Shown piece by piece: positions 38,201 to 48,479 of a stretch of DNA of 64,000 nt. Every line of letters begins with the position of its first letter. Position 1 is the first letter of the stretch. Source of the DNA: Bolinopsis microptera (lineage: Eukaryota > Ctenophora > Tentaculata > Lobata > Bolinopsidae). Where the stretch lies: positions 10,206,169-10,270,168 of the forward strand of contig NC_087072.1 of assembly GCF_026151205.1 (NCBI RefSeq). Reading direction: 5' to 3'. Under the pieces are notes generated by a model. It saw nothing but the letters and a program-made list of their open reading frames with translations, did not search any database and was not told the origin of the DNA. The position numbers and the translations under genes are program-made.

Positions 38201-38635
38201 TTGAGTTACCAATGACCTATTTAACCCGATTCAGTAGCAAAAAACTCTATACATCGAAGTGCACACTCAACCCCTCCCTGCTACTGGAGTATGTGCATCA
38301 ATCCTGAATCCACCAACGCGAGCTTTGGGTACGGTTAGGTCTCTGATGTGTCCAAGATAAGAATAATATCACCGTTATTCAAATTGTTTTAACTGCTGGT
38401 AACGAGTCATATTGATTCAACAACTATTCTAAGTTTTTAAAATAAATATTTGAACTGTTTAATTGTGAACAGAAAGCACTATTTCTAAATGAACTTATGT
38501 TTTCAGATTGATTTGAACCAGATAAAATCGCACTACATGATGCAGTATAACAAGCAGCTCCAGCTGGCCGTACAACAGAAATGTGGCAACGACCTTGCTT
38601 ATTCGACGATAATCACAATGATTATTAAGAATTAA
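26225..38635 (+). CDS. Annexin-family protein lacking canonical calcium-binding loops
   Basis: Exons: 26225-26227 (initiator ATG only, tentative), 27662-27749, 31357-31460, 32083-32199, 32324-32408, 32560-32636, 32857-32925, 33161-33322, 34226-34313, 35066-35178 and 38507-38635. All joins keep phase; about 344 residues, the usual annexin core size. The N-terminal exon reads GTIEGDSNFDAETDANKLRQ, as in annexin repeat 1. IAQILVQRSNLQRQQIDESF, MLCTRTHSELTDILTTYES, ILTTNNFAHLRAVFKEFQ and VIRIVVGRSEIDLNQIKSHY mark repeats 1 to 4. Annexins normally bind acidic phospholipids through G-x-GT loops with a distant Asp/Glu. Here the four loop positions read ESLEKDIS, IMEANES, RWDLVSN and TSLTADS, so type II sites appear lost. 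The introns are rich in repeats. Confidence 0.85.
26750..27170 (+). mobile_element. tRNA-derived SINE with ATAAG-repeat tail
   Basis: The head has a pol III A box (TAGCGCAGTTGG) and B box (GAGTTCGAATCC) with tRNA spacing. The anticodon and acceptor stems do not pair, so it is not a functional tRNA. A unique body of about 330 bp follows (including CGGTCCTTCGGCTTC), and the element ends in ATAAGATAAGATAAGATGAG. It lies in the first annexin intron. Confidence 0.75.
27990..28460 (+). repeat. 103-bp tandem array of hairpins with a common AGTGTG loop
   Basis: About four units of 103 bp plus partial ends. Each unit holds three perfect or near-perfect hairpins whose stems differ but whose six-base loop is AGTGTG or a one-base variant: AGAGA/TCTCT, TTGTATCAGA/TCTGATACAA and AGTAAGG/CCTTACT. 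The closing partial unit has GTGAGA/TCTCAC with the same loop, and the leading edge has GGGA/TCCC with AGTATG. It lies within annexin intron 2 (27750-31356). Confidence 0.9.
28855..29110. repeat. TA and TATTA microsatellites
   Basis: A TATATATATA run near 28856 and a longer TATTA-type tract at about 29030-29095 in the annexin intron. Confidence 0.8.
29111..30225. other. Annexin intron 2 sequence, no further gene recognised
   Basis: Contains a possible alternative terminal exon at about 29151-29224 (described under findings). Otherwise AT-rich sequence without recognisable elements. Confidence 0.35.
30226..30945 (+). repeat. 59-bp tandem repeat, about 12 copies
   Basis: The unit includes CTAACCATATCTCACTAACA, then CATCTCCCCACAGAG and TTAACAATATCACTAAC. 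Copies differ by a few bases (ATATACC/ATGTACC, CTAACC/CCAACC, CATCTC/CATGTC). Each copy contains a pyrimidine tract ending in CAG, which resembles a splice acceptor. Confidence 0.95.
34315..34920 (+). repeat. Degenerate AACTATTAGT / AACTTTTAGT minisatellite
   Basis: Ten-base-register repeats fill the start of the annexin intron after 34313. They form two blocks (about 34325-34553 and 34675-34920) that favour CTATTAGTAA and CTTTTAGTAA respectively. The second block contains a longer internal duplication starting near 34690 and 34805. Confidence 0.9.
35375..38289. mobile_element. 2.9 kb giant inverted repeat (fold-back element) in the last annexin intron
   Basis: Arms 35375-36751 and 36915-38289, each about 1.38 kb, are near-identical inverted copies around a spacer of about 163 bp. 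Both outer ends read CTCCAGTAGCAGGGAGGGG inward and are flanked by TA, which could be a TA target duplication. Open frames in the arms are mirror copies of each other with no recognised domain. Few mismatches separate the arms, so the structure is young or homogenised by conversion. Confidence 0.85.
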
Positions 38636-39155
38636 ACAATATTTGAACTGGGACAACTGACTTGAAACTTCATTATTCGACTATAAAAAACGAGATCCGT
38701 TCATCACATCCGCACGAACAGTATCGTGGTAATCTGTACATTCTGTTGACACCTATTTGTATGATACAAGGGCGCGAGATATTGACCAACTTTATTAAAG
38801 ACAGGACTACATGCAAGAAACTTTTTCTTTTATTTTATTTGTCTGTCATCAATTATATCCCGTGTGTAAATATCTTTAACTTTATGTGTAATTTAACTCA
38901 AATTTGTGGTAGTTTATTTTGAGAAGACAACATAGAAAAGGAAGTACGTAACGAAAAAATATAAAATCAATCAACTGATAAAACCATCGACATGCTGCGA
39001 AATTCTTAATTCTGTAAAAAATGCAAAAATCAACCACTCAATAATAATAAACAATGATTATGAAACAAAATGTCTACGCCTCAATATATTTTATCGTGTA
39101 AAAACAATCTGGTCGGAAAGTCAAGTGCCTGCACTTTTGTCCTCATAATAAGAGT
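38636..39155. other. Intergenic between convergent annexin and Cys-rich genes
   Basis: AT-rich; an AATAAA occurs near 39049 on the + strand. The open frame at 38662-38922 has no recognisable family. Confidence 0.4.
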
Positions 39156-41559
39156 TTAGAATGAGTTCGGAGCTCCGGCTCCTGATCCACTTTTGCATGT
39201 TATGAGAGCAAGTCCTATCAGGGCGACGACAGCCAATGCCAGTGCGATACCAGCCAGAACGAACGGTCCTGTAGGGTATTCGTGTTATGGGAAATTCCAC
39301 AGAAAATGTTATCAATTTTCGTCATGACTAATATGATATTTAAATTGTGGCCTAGATGATTGCCTCAATTGCAAAGTTATGGTTCTTCAATAAGATGATT
39401 AAACAAGTCTTGAATGAACGTAAGCTTACTTATTGTTAAATTGGTCTTCTTTTAGCTTTAGGCCAACAAAAATTGATACACGATCAAGCACATATATCAG
39501 TGTGAATCACGTAGCTTCCATAGTGCATTATTCGTGCCGTTTTGATACGGTAAAGCAAACAATTTTCTGTTAAAGTTTACACTTAATTTTTGTGTACGGA
39601 CGAAATACCTTAACTACAACAGAACTATTACTAGCAGGTTAGGCTTGCATGGATCCATCACCCTTGCACGTAATGAGAGCAAGTCCTATCAAGGCGACCA
39701 TGGCCAGTGCAAACGCTATACCAGCCAGAATGAACGGTCCTGTTGGATATCTGTTTTATGGAGAATTCCACAAAACATTTAACGAACTGTCACCATGTCA
39801 CGTGAAAAATTTTGGCTCTGATACTGTCCATGTTTAGTGTTTCTTCTTGCATAATAAAACATCGGGCCAAAGACTTATCAGGTAAGCTTATTCTCAATTT
39901 TAGTGGTCTTGTAGGCCAACTAAGACCAGCAGTTACAGTAAATTATATTTTTCTCACTGTTCATCATCCGTGCTGTTTTTATACTGAATACGGTAAAACA
40001 AATCTGTTCTACTGAAATGTGCACTTTATTTTTGTGTACGGATGAAATAAACGAAAAACCAAACAATACCCGTGACTCACCGGTCAGACTTGTTTCTTTT
40101 ACGGTTCCATCTGGGCATTTAGGAGCAGTGAGGCCTGCCTGGTCCACCTGTTAATGTGCTTGTGTGAAAATCGGGAAATATCTAATTTCAATATAACCGT
40201 GAACATGAAATGTTGCACATTGGAACTTTAAGAACATTCTTGATTGGTTGACTGGTTGGTACAATAGCTTAATATTAGAAAGTGGATATAACATCTGTTT
40301 TTACTGACCTGTCCTTTCAAGCATGTGGTAGATTTGGCATCAGCATTTGTGACAGATTTACAGAAATCTGTAATCTGAAAATATTACTGTGCTGTTTGAT
40401 TCGTTATCTTAAGTTTTAAGAATAGTCTAATTTTAGTTATACTTATACACCGAGCTATTTACTAGGGAAATCATCGAATTCCTCAGTCTGTGAGTGTGTT
40501 GAGTGTATCTGATCAATATAATATTATGTTTATATTAAATGGTCCTTATTAGTATTAAAGCTAGATTGTCAAAGTAAGACTTATTCGTTGTACCGATTCA
40601 GTAAGATGTCGGTATTTCTCCAGATTGAGGCAGCCTTTAGCAAGATTCATGCACTCTCCAGCACAGAAGAGACCATTTCGTGACACACTAGGACTGTTAG
40701 TACATTCGCCCTTTGCTGGAACGCTGTAGTATATGCAAGCTGAAACACAGAAGTCCAGAATTAGGCAAAATGTATTTGATAACTGGAAAACTAAACGCAA
40801 CAGATGGCCCTCAGATTCGTACAAAAAGGAAAAACAATTATTTTACCTGCAGCAGCAAGTTGGTCCCATTGACAACCCTCTAGCCAGAATTCTTCGTCAC
40901 TGATGATGGCCTCCAGAGAACTGACGCCATCCCATCCGATATCTAACAGATCTGCAACTTCAATAGCTGCATCCTTCAGACCACAACTCTGTGAAAATTG
41001 TGTTTAAAGAAAACTCAATAATGAACCTAATCGTCCTGTAGTATTTGTTGCAGTTTTTGTAATCTTCACTGCGTAAACGTTCAGATTTTAAACCGGTTTT
41101 AAGTTTTTAATTAAATGATCGGCATAATTAGTAGTGGAACTGAAAGCAAATCGTTGGTTTTAACGCTATTTTAGGGGCATTCAGGGCTTTTTAAAATACA
41201 AACTTACGCTCATACTGCCGAAGAGTTTTCCTAGAATGCCATCATTTTGTGAATCGCAAACGAGACTGTTGTTCAGGAAAGCAGTGTAGTTACTGCTCAC
41301 GTTAAGGCTCGAACAAGCTTTATAAGCTGCAAAATAGTTTTAGTTACTCTTTATTGTGTGGGAAATGTTATTTATACTAAAATTAGACTATAAAATGGAC
41401 GGTAAACTGTAAAACATACATAATATAGTCCTAAAAATGCGATAATAAAACGCCAGATATGATTTGCTGACCTGTACAAGTAGAAGTACAGTTTTCATTT
41501 CCTAAAACCAGAGCTGCTCCTGCCATCACAGCCAGTACTGTCAACATCTGTCTATTCAT
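39156..41559 (-). CDS. Secreted / type I membrane Cys-rich protein with two alternative last exons
   Basis: Minus-strand exons: 41472-41559, 41208-41326, 40847-40988, 40594-40739, 40309-40374 and 40081-40147, then either 39639-39739 or 39156-39268. All phases agree; 242 or 246 residues. The N-terminus is a clear signal peptide (MLTVLAVMAGAALVLG). The ectodomain has about 13 cysteines, including FCAGECMNLAKGC, and NxS/T glycosylation sites. Each last exon starts in the same phase after an ACAG acceptor and encodes a homologous transmembrane helix: GPFILAGIAFALAMVALIGL or GPFVLAGIALALAVVALIGL. The tails differ: ITCKGDGSMQA or ITCKSGSGAGAPNSF. Only one can be used per transcript. The family is not recognised. 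It probably sits at the plasma membrane with a very short cytoplasmic tail, though a cleaved GPI-type signal is possible. Confidence 0.75.
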
Positions 41560-41998
41560 TGTCTCGGACTCTTGTAACTAATAAGTAAATGTAATGTTTA
41601 TATTGTGACATAGAGACTCTGCAAAATATATCAATTAGGTGAAGACTGAGGTGCATTTCGTTATTAACTCCAAGAAAAATTCACACAAACATGTCATTAA
41701 ATTCAATTGAATAAAATTGTTATTTGAGTAGAAACAACACATTAGTAATTCATATCGACAATTTTAATTACCAATGATTATAATTACTAATATAAATAAT
41801 CATATAATTTCTGAATAAATAATTCTTCCCATATACAACCAAAAATATTTCATTCAATATTTAATATTCATGTGTCCTTAAATTAAAGTTATACTTTCCA
41901 AAAAACAACTACATCTCATGCAAAAAATAGTTAAATACATCTAATTAGTGGGTCACAAGATATTACAAAATGCAATAGAAGAGAATCAAAGACTATAA

Positions 41999-43939
41999 CT
42001 AAAAATCAACAAGATCATCACTGTTACCCTGCTTCTTTTTGTCCAGAATAGGAACATCAGTGAAGACGAGAGTGTTTTCAGGATTAGCAGTTTCAATCTC
42101 GAACAAACACACCGTGTTCTCACCCTGCTTGAAGTACACTCCTGGAGCGTACAGCGTCACCTGGGGACCCTCCGTGGGCCAATACCTTCCCAGGTTCACT
42201 TCGTTTAGATACGCCATACCCTTCTCCCATCCCCTGGGGTCTAAGAAAGTGTCGTCTCCATTAAGTTTTCTGAAGGAACCACAAAATATGGTGGGTGTGA
42301 ATGGGGAGCCGGAGGGAGGGTATCGGAGATTATCCACTTTCTGAAGAGCAGGCTGGACTGTGTTGAGGGGTAGAGGACACACCCTCCACTTCTCTAGATT
42401 CACGTTTTCTCCATCCAGCAGGACCATGTTAGTTATTCCTTTGAAGTCTATTGCCATATATGATCCGTGATTCACTCTGCCCAAGTTTTCCACTAGTATG
42501 GTAATAGTGTAGCCTTGATCTGGCTTTAAGTTGAGTTGGTTGGACAGTTCAATCGGAAGAATCAAGCTTCCGTTCAGAAAATCCATTCTGTTTACTGATC
42601 CGATCTTCTGACGATCAACAAAAACGGTGGCTCTGTCGTGAACTCCATATAAGGAAATATTTTGGAGAGGTCCCGACCATTGGAGTTGGTAGAGAATAAA
42701 ACCGTCAGATTGGTTGAAATGTTCCATCAGAGAGGGAAGTTTTGTCTCCACACATGTGGAGAACTGCTCCAAGTTGTCGAAGAGTGAGATCTGAGTCTTC
42801 ATTTGGATGTCAACTGATGATTTCCACTTAGGAGAGTTTGGTGGTACGGGACCAGGGGGTAGTTCCACATACTTGGACATCACGTTCCTGATGGCAAAGT
42901 ATTTGTCTGTGGTGTCTCCAGCTTCGCTGAGAGGTGAGTTGTAGTCATATGAAGTGACTCTGACGTTATAGCTACCGGGCTTCCCGCTCATTGCTCCATT
43001 GGTGTAGCCAAAGTTGGTACCTCCGTGAAACATATAGAAGTTTACACTCGCGTTCAGCTGAAGCATCTCGTCAAAACTTTTGGCTACCTTAGTGGCACTT
43101 CTATTAGCGTGGCGACCACCCCACTTGTCAAACCAACCAGCCCAATATTCTCCATTGATAAACGGACCATGAGCTTGGAATTTTCTCAACATCTTTAGTT
43201 CTTGAGCGGGTTCGTTGCCAGGACCAAAGTCCAGAGCTTTCAGTAGGCCAGGGATGGCACCACACTCCAACCTCTTGTCACTTGTGTTGTCCATGGTGAA
43301 ATACACAGGGTTTTCGCCGAAATATTTTTTGTTAAGATCAAGAAGGAACTGCAGATATTTCTTATCACAGACATCCGGTCCATATGCTCCATACTCATTT
43401 TCTACCTGAACTGTAATTATGGGACCACCATTTTCATAAAGAAAGGGCTTGATGATTGGAAATAATACGTCGAACCACTTGGCAATAGCTTCAACATAAG
43501 GCTTGTTGTAGATCCTCACCTCCATACCTGGCTTATTGAGAAGCCAATAAGGAAGTCCCCCAAATGTCCACTCAGCACAAATATAAGGACCAGGCCTCAG
43601 GACGACGTTAAGACCGTGGCTCTGTGCCAGGGACAGGTACTCGGCGATGTCATTGTCTCCCTCAAAGTTGAACTCTCCCTCTACCTGCTCGTGGCTATTC
43701 CAGGAGATGTAGGTTTGCAGTGTGTTCATACCCGCCAACTTTATCTTGTTCATCCTGTCGCTCCAGTACTGATGTGGTACTCTGAAGTAGTGCATGCCCC
43801 CGGACTGGTATGTGAATGGCTTGCCATCTTTCAAGAACCTGTCATTGTCCCAGTCTACAGAGAAGCTCCTGCTGTTAGACGCCACGGGAGGAACATTCAC
43901 CAGCAAAAGACCGACTAGCAATGTGAAACACTTAATCAT
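41999..43939 (-). CDS. GLB1: Beta-galactosidase, glycoside hydrolase family 35 (GLB1-like)
   Basis: Intronless frame; I choose the Met at 43939, which begins a signal peptide (MIKCFTLLVGLLLVNVPPVA) and gives 646 residues against 677 in human GLB1. A Met 43 codons upstream also stays open, but its sequence is not signal-like. CTCAG just before the start suggests an intron in the leader. GH35 features are in order: SGGMHYFRVP, RPGPYICAEW, the acid/base Glu in VENEYGAYG (about residue 182), and the nucleophile Glu in INGEYWAGWFDKWGG (about residue 264). C-terminal jelly-roll segments follow, ending LVFTDVPILD. The enzyme removes terminal beta-galactose from gangliosides and glycans in the lysosome. 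Several NxS/T sites are present. Lack of introns amid intron-rich neighbours could reflect retroposition. GLB1 versus GLB1L cannot be decided here. Confidence 0.95.
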   Translation of the reverse strand: MIKCFTLLVGLLLVNVPPVASNSRSFSVDWDNDRFLKDGKPFTYQSGGMHYFRVPHQYWSDRMNKIKLAGMNTLQTYISWNSHEQVEGEFNFEGDNDIAEYLSLAQSHGLNVVLRPGPYICAEWTFGGLPYWLLNKPGMEVRIYNKPYVEAIAKWFDVLFPIIKPFLYENGGPIITVQVENEYGAYGPDVCDKKYLQFLLDLNKKYFGENPVYFTMDNTSDKRLECGAIPGLLKALDFGPGNEPAQELKMLRKFQAHGPFINGEYWAGWFDKWGGRHANRSATKVAKSFDEMLQLNASVNFYMFHGGTNFGYTNGAMSGKPGSYNVRVTSYDYNSPLSEAGDTTDKYFAIRNVMSKYVELPPGPVPPNSPKWKSSVDIQMKTQISLFDNLEQFSTCVETKLPSLMEHFNQSDGFILYQLQWSGPLQNISLYGVHDRATVFVDRQKIGSVNRMDFLNGSLILPIELSNQLNLKPDQGYTITILVENLGRVNHGSYMAIDFKGITNMVLLDGENVNLEKWRVCPLPLNTVQPALQKVDNLRYPPSGSPFTPTIFCGSFRKLNGDDTFLDPRGWEKGMAYLNEVNLGRYWPTEGPQVTLYAPGVYFKQGENTVCLFEIETANPENTLVFTDVPILDKKKQGNSDDLVDF

Positions 43940-44095
43940 CGCATCTGAGACAGTGTAAAATGGTAAAACGTTTGTTTTTGAGCCCACCTTTAATAAAGCT
44001 GTTTCAGTAAACCAATGTATAACTAATGTACATTCTACAACTAACACATAATCATACCATAATGACATTCGTACACATCATTATTTACGAAAAAA

Positions 44096-44140
44096 GAGAA
44101 ACTATGTAGAATTTCTACGTATATTCCTACATAGTTTCTC
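44096..44140. repeat. 14-bp perfect inverted repeat upstream of beta-galactosidase
   Basis: Arms GAGAAACTATGTAG and CTACATAGTTTCTC are separated by 17 bases, about 160 bp upstream of the chosen start codon. Confidence 0.85.
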
Positions 44141-44493
44141 CTTTTATCTAGAAAGGTAAACTATAAAGGTAAAACGCTACAAATAGCGCGTGAGTAAATG
44201 GTGAGTAAGAAGGAAGCAAATGTCTTATAATATTTGTAACTCTATATACATTACACACACGTACACCGAGGAGTAGCCGGCGACTAGGATGGCCTCTTGT
44301 TGTAACACGATATTATTGTTGGTTGTTGCAGCAGACCGAAATTTATAGTTTAGTACTTGGTCCTTGAAAAATAGGGATGACCTTGGAATGCCATTTAGCA
44401 GTCGTTCCCCTTTTTCCATTATCTGGTAAATTTATGAATATAGAAGTTGTATGCCATAACGTGCGATCGTAGGAGAAAGCGGTTAGTTTGTTA

Positions 44494-46679
44494 TATGGAC
44501 ACGTTCATTTGAGTTTGAGGATATTGGTAAACAAAAATAATAGCGTTTTTGACGATAGTGGCTTAATTTTGACATCTATTAACCTAGCACGTTCAGAAGT
44601 TCTGAACATTAGCCACGAAACCCATACTCCCATATGCACCGCTCAGAAAGAAAATCTATTGTTGTTAGGCACTATAATGTTTCAAATGTCACATTTTGTG
44701 TGACTTAGTTAACTGCAGTTGTCTAATTATCATTTCTTGGTCTGAAATATAGTAAATTAGGTCAATCTAACAATTATGGTACAACATTGGTTAATGGGCA
44801 CGGATCGAACGGTTACAAGGCAATATTTGGGTAACTTTGTCACACTCATGATACCATACCTCTATTCTACTGTGAGGTGTCCTAAAAACCCTTTCAACTC
44901 ATTATTTTATGGTTGCTCTACCAAGCATAGCCCTAAAATATGTTATTTTGAATAGTTAGCTAATACAGGCACTTGGTTATTGGGAAATGAGGTTAATTCT
45001 GTCACAATATATGAAATTTAAAATTTTGGGCGAATAATTTATATCTGATTTTGGTTTGAAAGGCGGGAAAATTTTATATGATGACAATGTAGTTGATGCA
45101 AGTTAAGATCAGTTGATGTTTACATTGTCACAAAAAATTATACGAAATCGTAAATAGATTAAAAACAATGATTATAGAATGAAATAGTCTCTTATAATAA
45201 CTCTTATAATAACTGATGTGACAAAGTAAACATGTCTTGCCCCTATTTTGAAGATCTATATTCTATACCTCTATTAGAATATTGTCCAGAACATCAGAGC
45301 TTAAGTTTAACAATTTTAGGTTAAATTTGTCAAAGTCACTAAAAATGTGACAAAATTAACTTTTCATGCCCCAACAATTTCAAGATAGTGTGTAAAAATT
45401 AGCATAGGCTGCTTTATTACCTATATAAATCAATCCAAACTACAAAAAATATATGTTTATGTGATGACGATTACCTAACACTTATAATAACTGATGTGAC
45501 AAAGTAAACATGTCTTGCCCCTATTTTGAAGATCTATAACTCTATTAGAATTCAATATTTTTTCAGAAACGATTGGAAGAATATTGTCCAGAACATAAAA
45601 CTCAATTTTTAAAATTTAGATTAATTTGTCAAAGACATTGAAAATGTGACAAAATTAACTTTCCCTGCCCCAACAGTATCAAGATAGTGTGTTAAAATTG
45701 GCATAGGATTTATTACAGGTATATTAAAGTATTAATCGATCCAAACTACGAAAAATATCTTTTAATCTGATGACGATTACCTAACTATTATAATAACTGA
45801 TGTGACAAAGTAAATATGTCTTGCCCCTATTTTGAAGAACTATACCTCTATTAGAATACTATGTAACTTTATCATCAACAAAATTTCGATAAACTAGTTA
45901 TTTTGCCAGCAAGGAGCTAACAGAGTTATAATAATTTTGTGTGACGAAATTACCCTATTTTTGACCATGTAGCGGTAGTTTAATTGTGACACTGTTAACA
46001 TATTACCACCTGATAATGATTTATGTGACTGGTGCATGGTACTAGCAGTGTTGTTTGATCCATAGTACGTATAATATAAGGGGTTTGCGCTGGTATATCA
46101 TTATTTGTTCAATTTCACACATGTTCAGATATTATCAAGATTATGTGACAAAGTAAGCTTGGTTGTGCCTTCTGTGTTTTAATTCCTTACGACTATATGA
46201 TATAATAACAATTCCCAGCACTTCCAGGCCATCAAATAAACTTACACTACTCAGCATTGCTTATCAGGGTGCCCTAAACATTCATCACATATTTTCTTTA
46301 ATGTGTGACAGAGTAAACCTGAATGCACCATCTAACGAAAAAAGTCGTCAAATATGTAGGTAATGGTCATATGTACCCATCCAATCAACTGGACACTCAA
46401 AAATTTGGTCAAAAACGGCAGCAAGGGGTCCATATTTACTCCGTCACATGTTTATAGTGTGACAATGTAACCATTTCTGTGCCGGCCGTATTTAAGCGAT
46501 ATCTTATCACCTGATTAGGATATCGTTATGTGACAAAGTTAGCCTAGAGGATGAGACGATTATCCTAACCATCAAGGGTTTAAGTAATTTCATAGTGTGA
46601 CAAAGTCAACTACACTGTGTCTTTTAATAGGGTCACTTATATTTACCAATATCCTCAAACTCAAATGAACGTGTCCATA
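44494..46679. mobile_element. Non-autonomous TIR element packed with GTGACAAAGT motifs
   Basis: A 38-bp terminal inverted repeat starting TATGGACACGTTCATTTG is present at both ends, flanked by TA, which suggests a Tc1/mariner-like TA duplication. The interior has no transposase. GTGACAAAGTAAAC-like words occur in one orientation in the right part and mostly inverted (GTTAATTCTGTCAC, GGGTAACTTTGTCAC) in the left. Near 45205, 45480 and 45785 an approximately 290-bp segment repeats, containing CATGTCTTGCCCCTATTTTG. Confidence 0.8.
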
Positions 46680-46689
46680 TATAATATAT

Positions 46690-47100
46690 TAATTAAAAGG
46701 TCACGAAGCACGCTCCCAATAAATCGCTCTCCCAAATTTGAAAAAAATCTTGTGAAAAGGCCCTGAGAGTGTGTAATATAATTCGGTCTATTTTTGAACG
46801 CTGATTCCGAATCACCCCCCATCACGTAGGGTAAAAATGCTTCCCTAGAGACTAGAGAGTTATGGGCAATAAACTATTTTGGTCACGTGACAGGCTAGTA
46901 AAACACGAATTCGACTACTTAGGGCTCGGGTTAGGATTAGGGTTATAGTTAGGGTTATACTTATGGATAGCTTCGGGGTTATGGTTAGGTTTGGGATTAG
47001 AGTTTATATAAAACCGTTTTGTTCGGCTGCAAAACCGTAAAAACCAAAGTCACGTGATAATTTTTGGGCGAGCGAATTAGTAAGAGCCCACGAAGCACCT
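46690..47100 (+). repeat. Telomere-like-core element, copy 1
   Basis: Contains GATTCCGAATCACCCCCCAT, a GGTCACGTGACAGGCTAG block, then degenerate TTAGGG repeats, then AAAACCGTTTTG and AAAGTCACGTGATAAT. The right terminal part is missing or diverged relative to copy 2. Confidence 0.8.
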
Positions 47101-48479
47101 ACATGAAACGTAATAGAGTTACAAATCACAACATTCAACAAACAATTGCGACTCACGAGACCTAACAGAAATTACGACTATTGTTTAAGATAAAGAAGGA
47201 ATGAAAGGAACATTCAACATTGAATTAAGGGAATATACCATCATGTGATGTACAAAACGAGTAATAACATTGGAAATATTCCAGCAAATAGAACAAGGAA
47301 AGTTGATATAAAACAACCATCGACCGACTCTTCACAAAACTTATAAATATGACGAATTTATGCATGAGGTGATGAACATCTAAACTTCTATAGCTCAAAT
47401 GTAATGTAGGAAGATCACATTATGTCATTATGCGTATGGGTATTAATATGTAATTTGATGCGATATTTTTACCCCTGACCTCCAGGAAAATTTTGACTTT
47501 TGAGTTTTGAGTTGAGATCACCCTGTAAGTGTAAATTTCATTATCATTAAATGCAACCTTGGTCTCTATAGTTATAGGTAGGAGTAAGAACTAAGAACGT
47601 TGCCGAGGGGACAAAATCGTGACTTAATTTACGCAGTTTGGCGACATGGTGTCTCACGAATCATGTCGGAGAAACTGACGGACAGTAATACTGACAAAGT
47701 TCAAACCATAGCATTGAAATAATGTGACTATGACAGACATTGTCAGTGTTACTTACGGACATAAAAACTCTGCGAAAAATAAGAGCTGAAAGAGAAAGCA
47801 AAGGAAGAAAATTTTTATCTGGACATCAGCTGGTCGGCTGATAACAGACGGTAACTTCATTTAATCAGCTTACCTCACCCGAGAGCAGCAAGGTTTTCAT
47901 GTAAATATATTGGTTGCCACATCGTTTTGCTTGCCATGTGACACAGAACAGCCACTTGCAGTTCCTGAATATCCACCATGTGATTGTAAAGCTCAAGTTA
48001 TCTGCCAAACGTCGGAATTTCTTATCAATGAAATTAGATCCACAAGTTAGGGATGAGGAAACCTTGGCGTCAGTTTTATATTACAGGACAGATGCTGTGC
48101 ACTGGCACATGACATAATGTATTATCAATTATGGAATATTATAAAGCGACTGAATGACAAATAGTTGAATATGGAATATAGTTGAACTGGATTCATATTC
48201 AGAATTGAAAATTGAAAGGTCTGATCGGCCATTTATTTGTTATTGTTTGCACACATAGTCATAACATAGTCCCCACACATAGTATTATTTCCTTGTTTTA
48301 CTGACTACTTCAATGAAGATCGTACATAGTTGATCTGTCGATTGTTCATTAACTTTAATGTTTAAGACGAGAGCAAAAATAGGGAAATAAAAAGGAAATA
48401 AAAAGGAAAAAAAGAAATAAAAGGATAAGAGGTGCGACTGTTTTAATTTTTGTTCAAAAGCTCAACTTCCTTATAGTAT
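47101..48479. other. Intergenic, no gene recognised
   Basis: AT-rich sequence. An open frame at 47914-48117 has no recognisable family. AAAAAGGAAATAAAAAGGAA low-complexity occurs near 48390. Confidence 0.4.
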
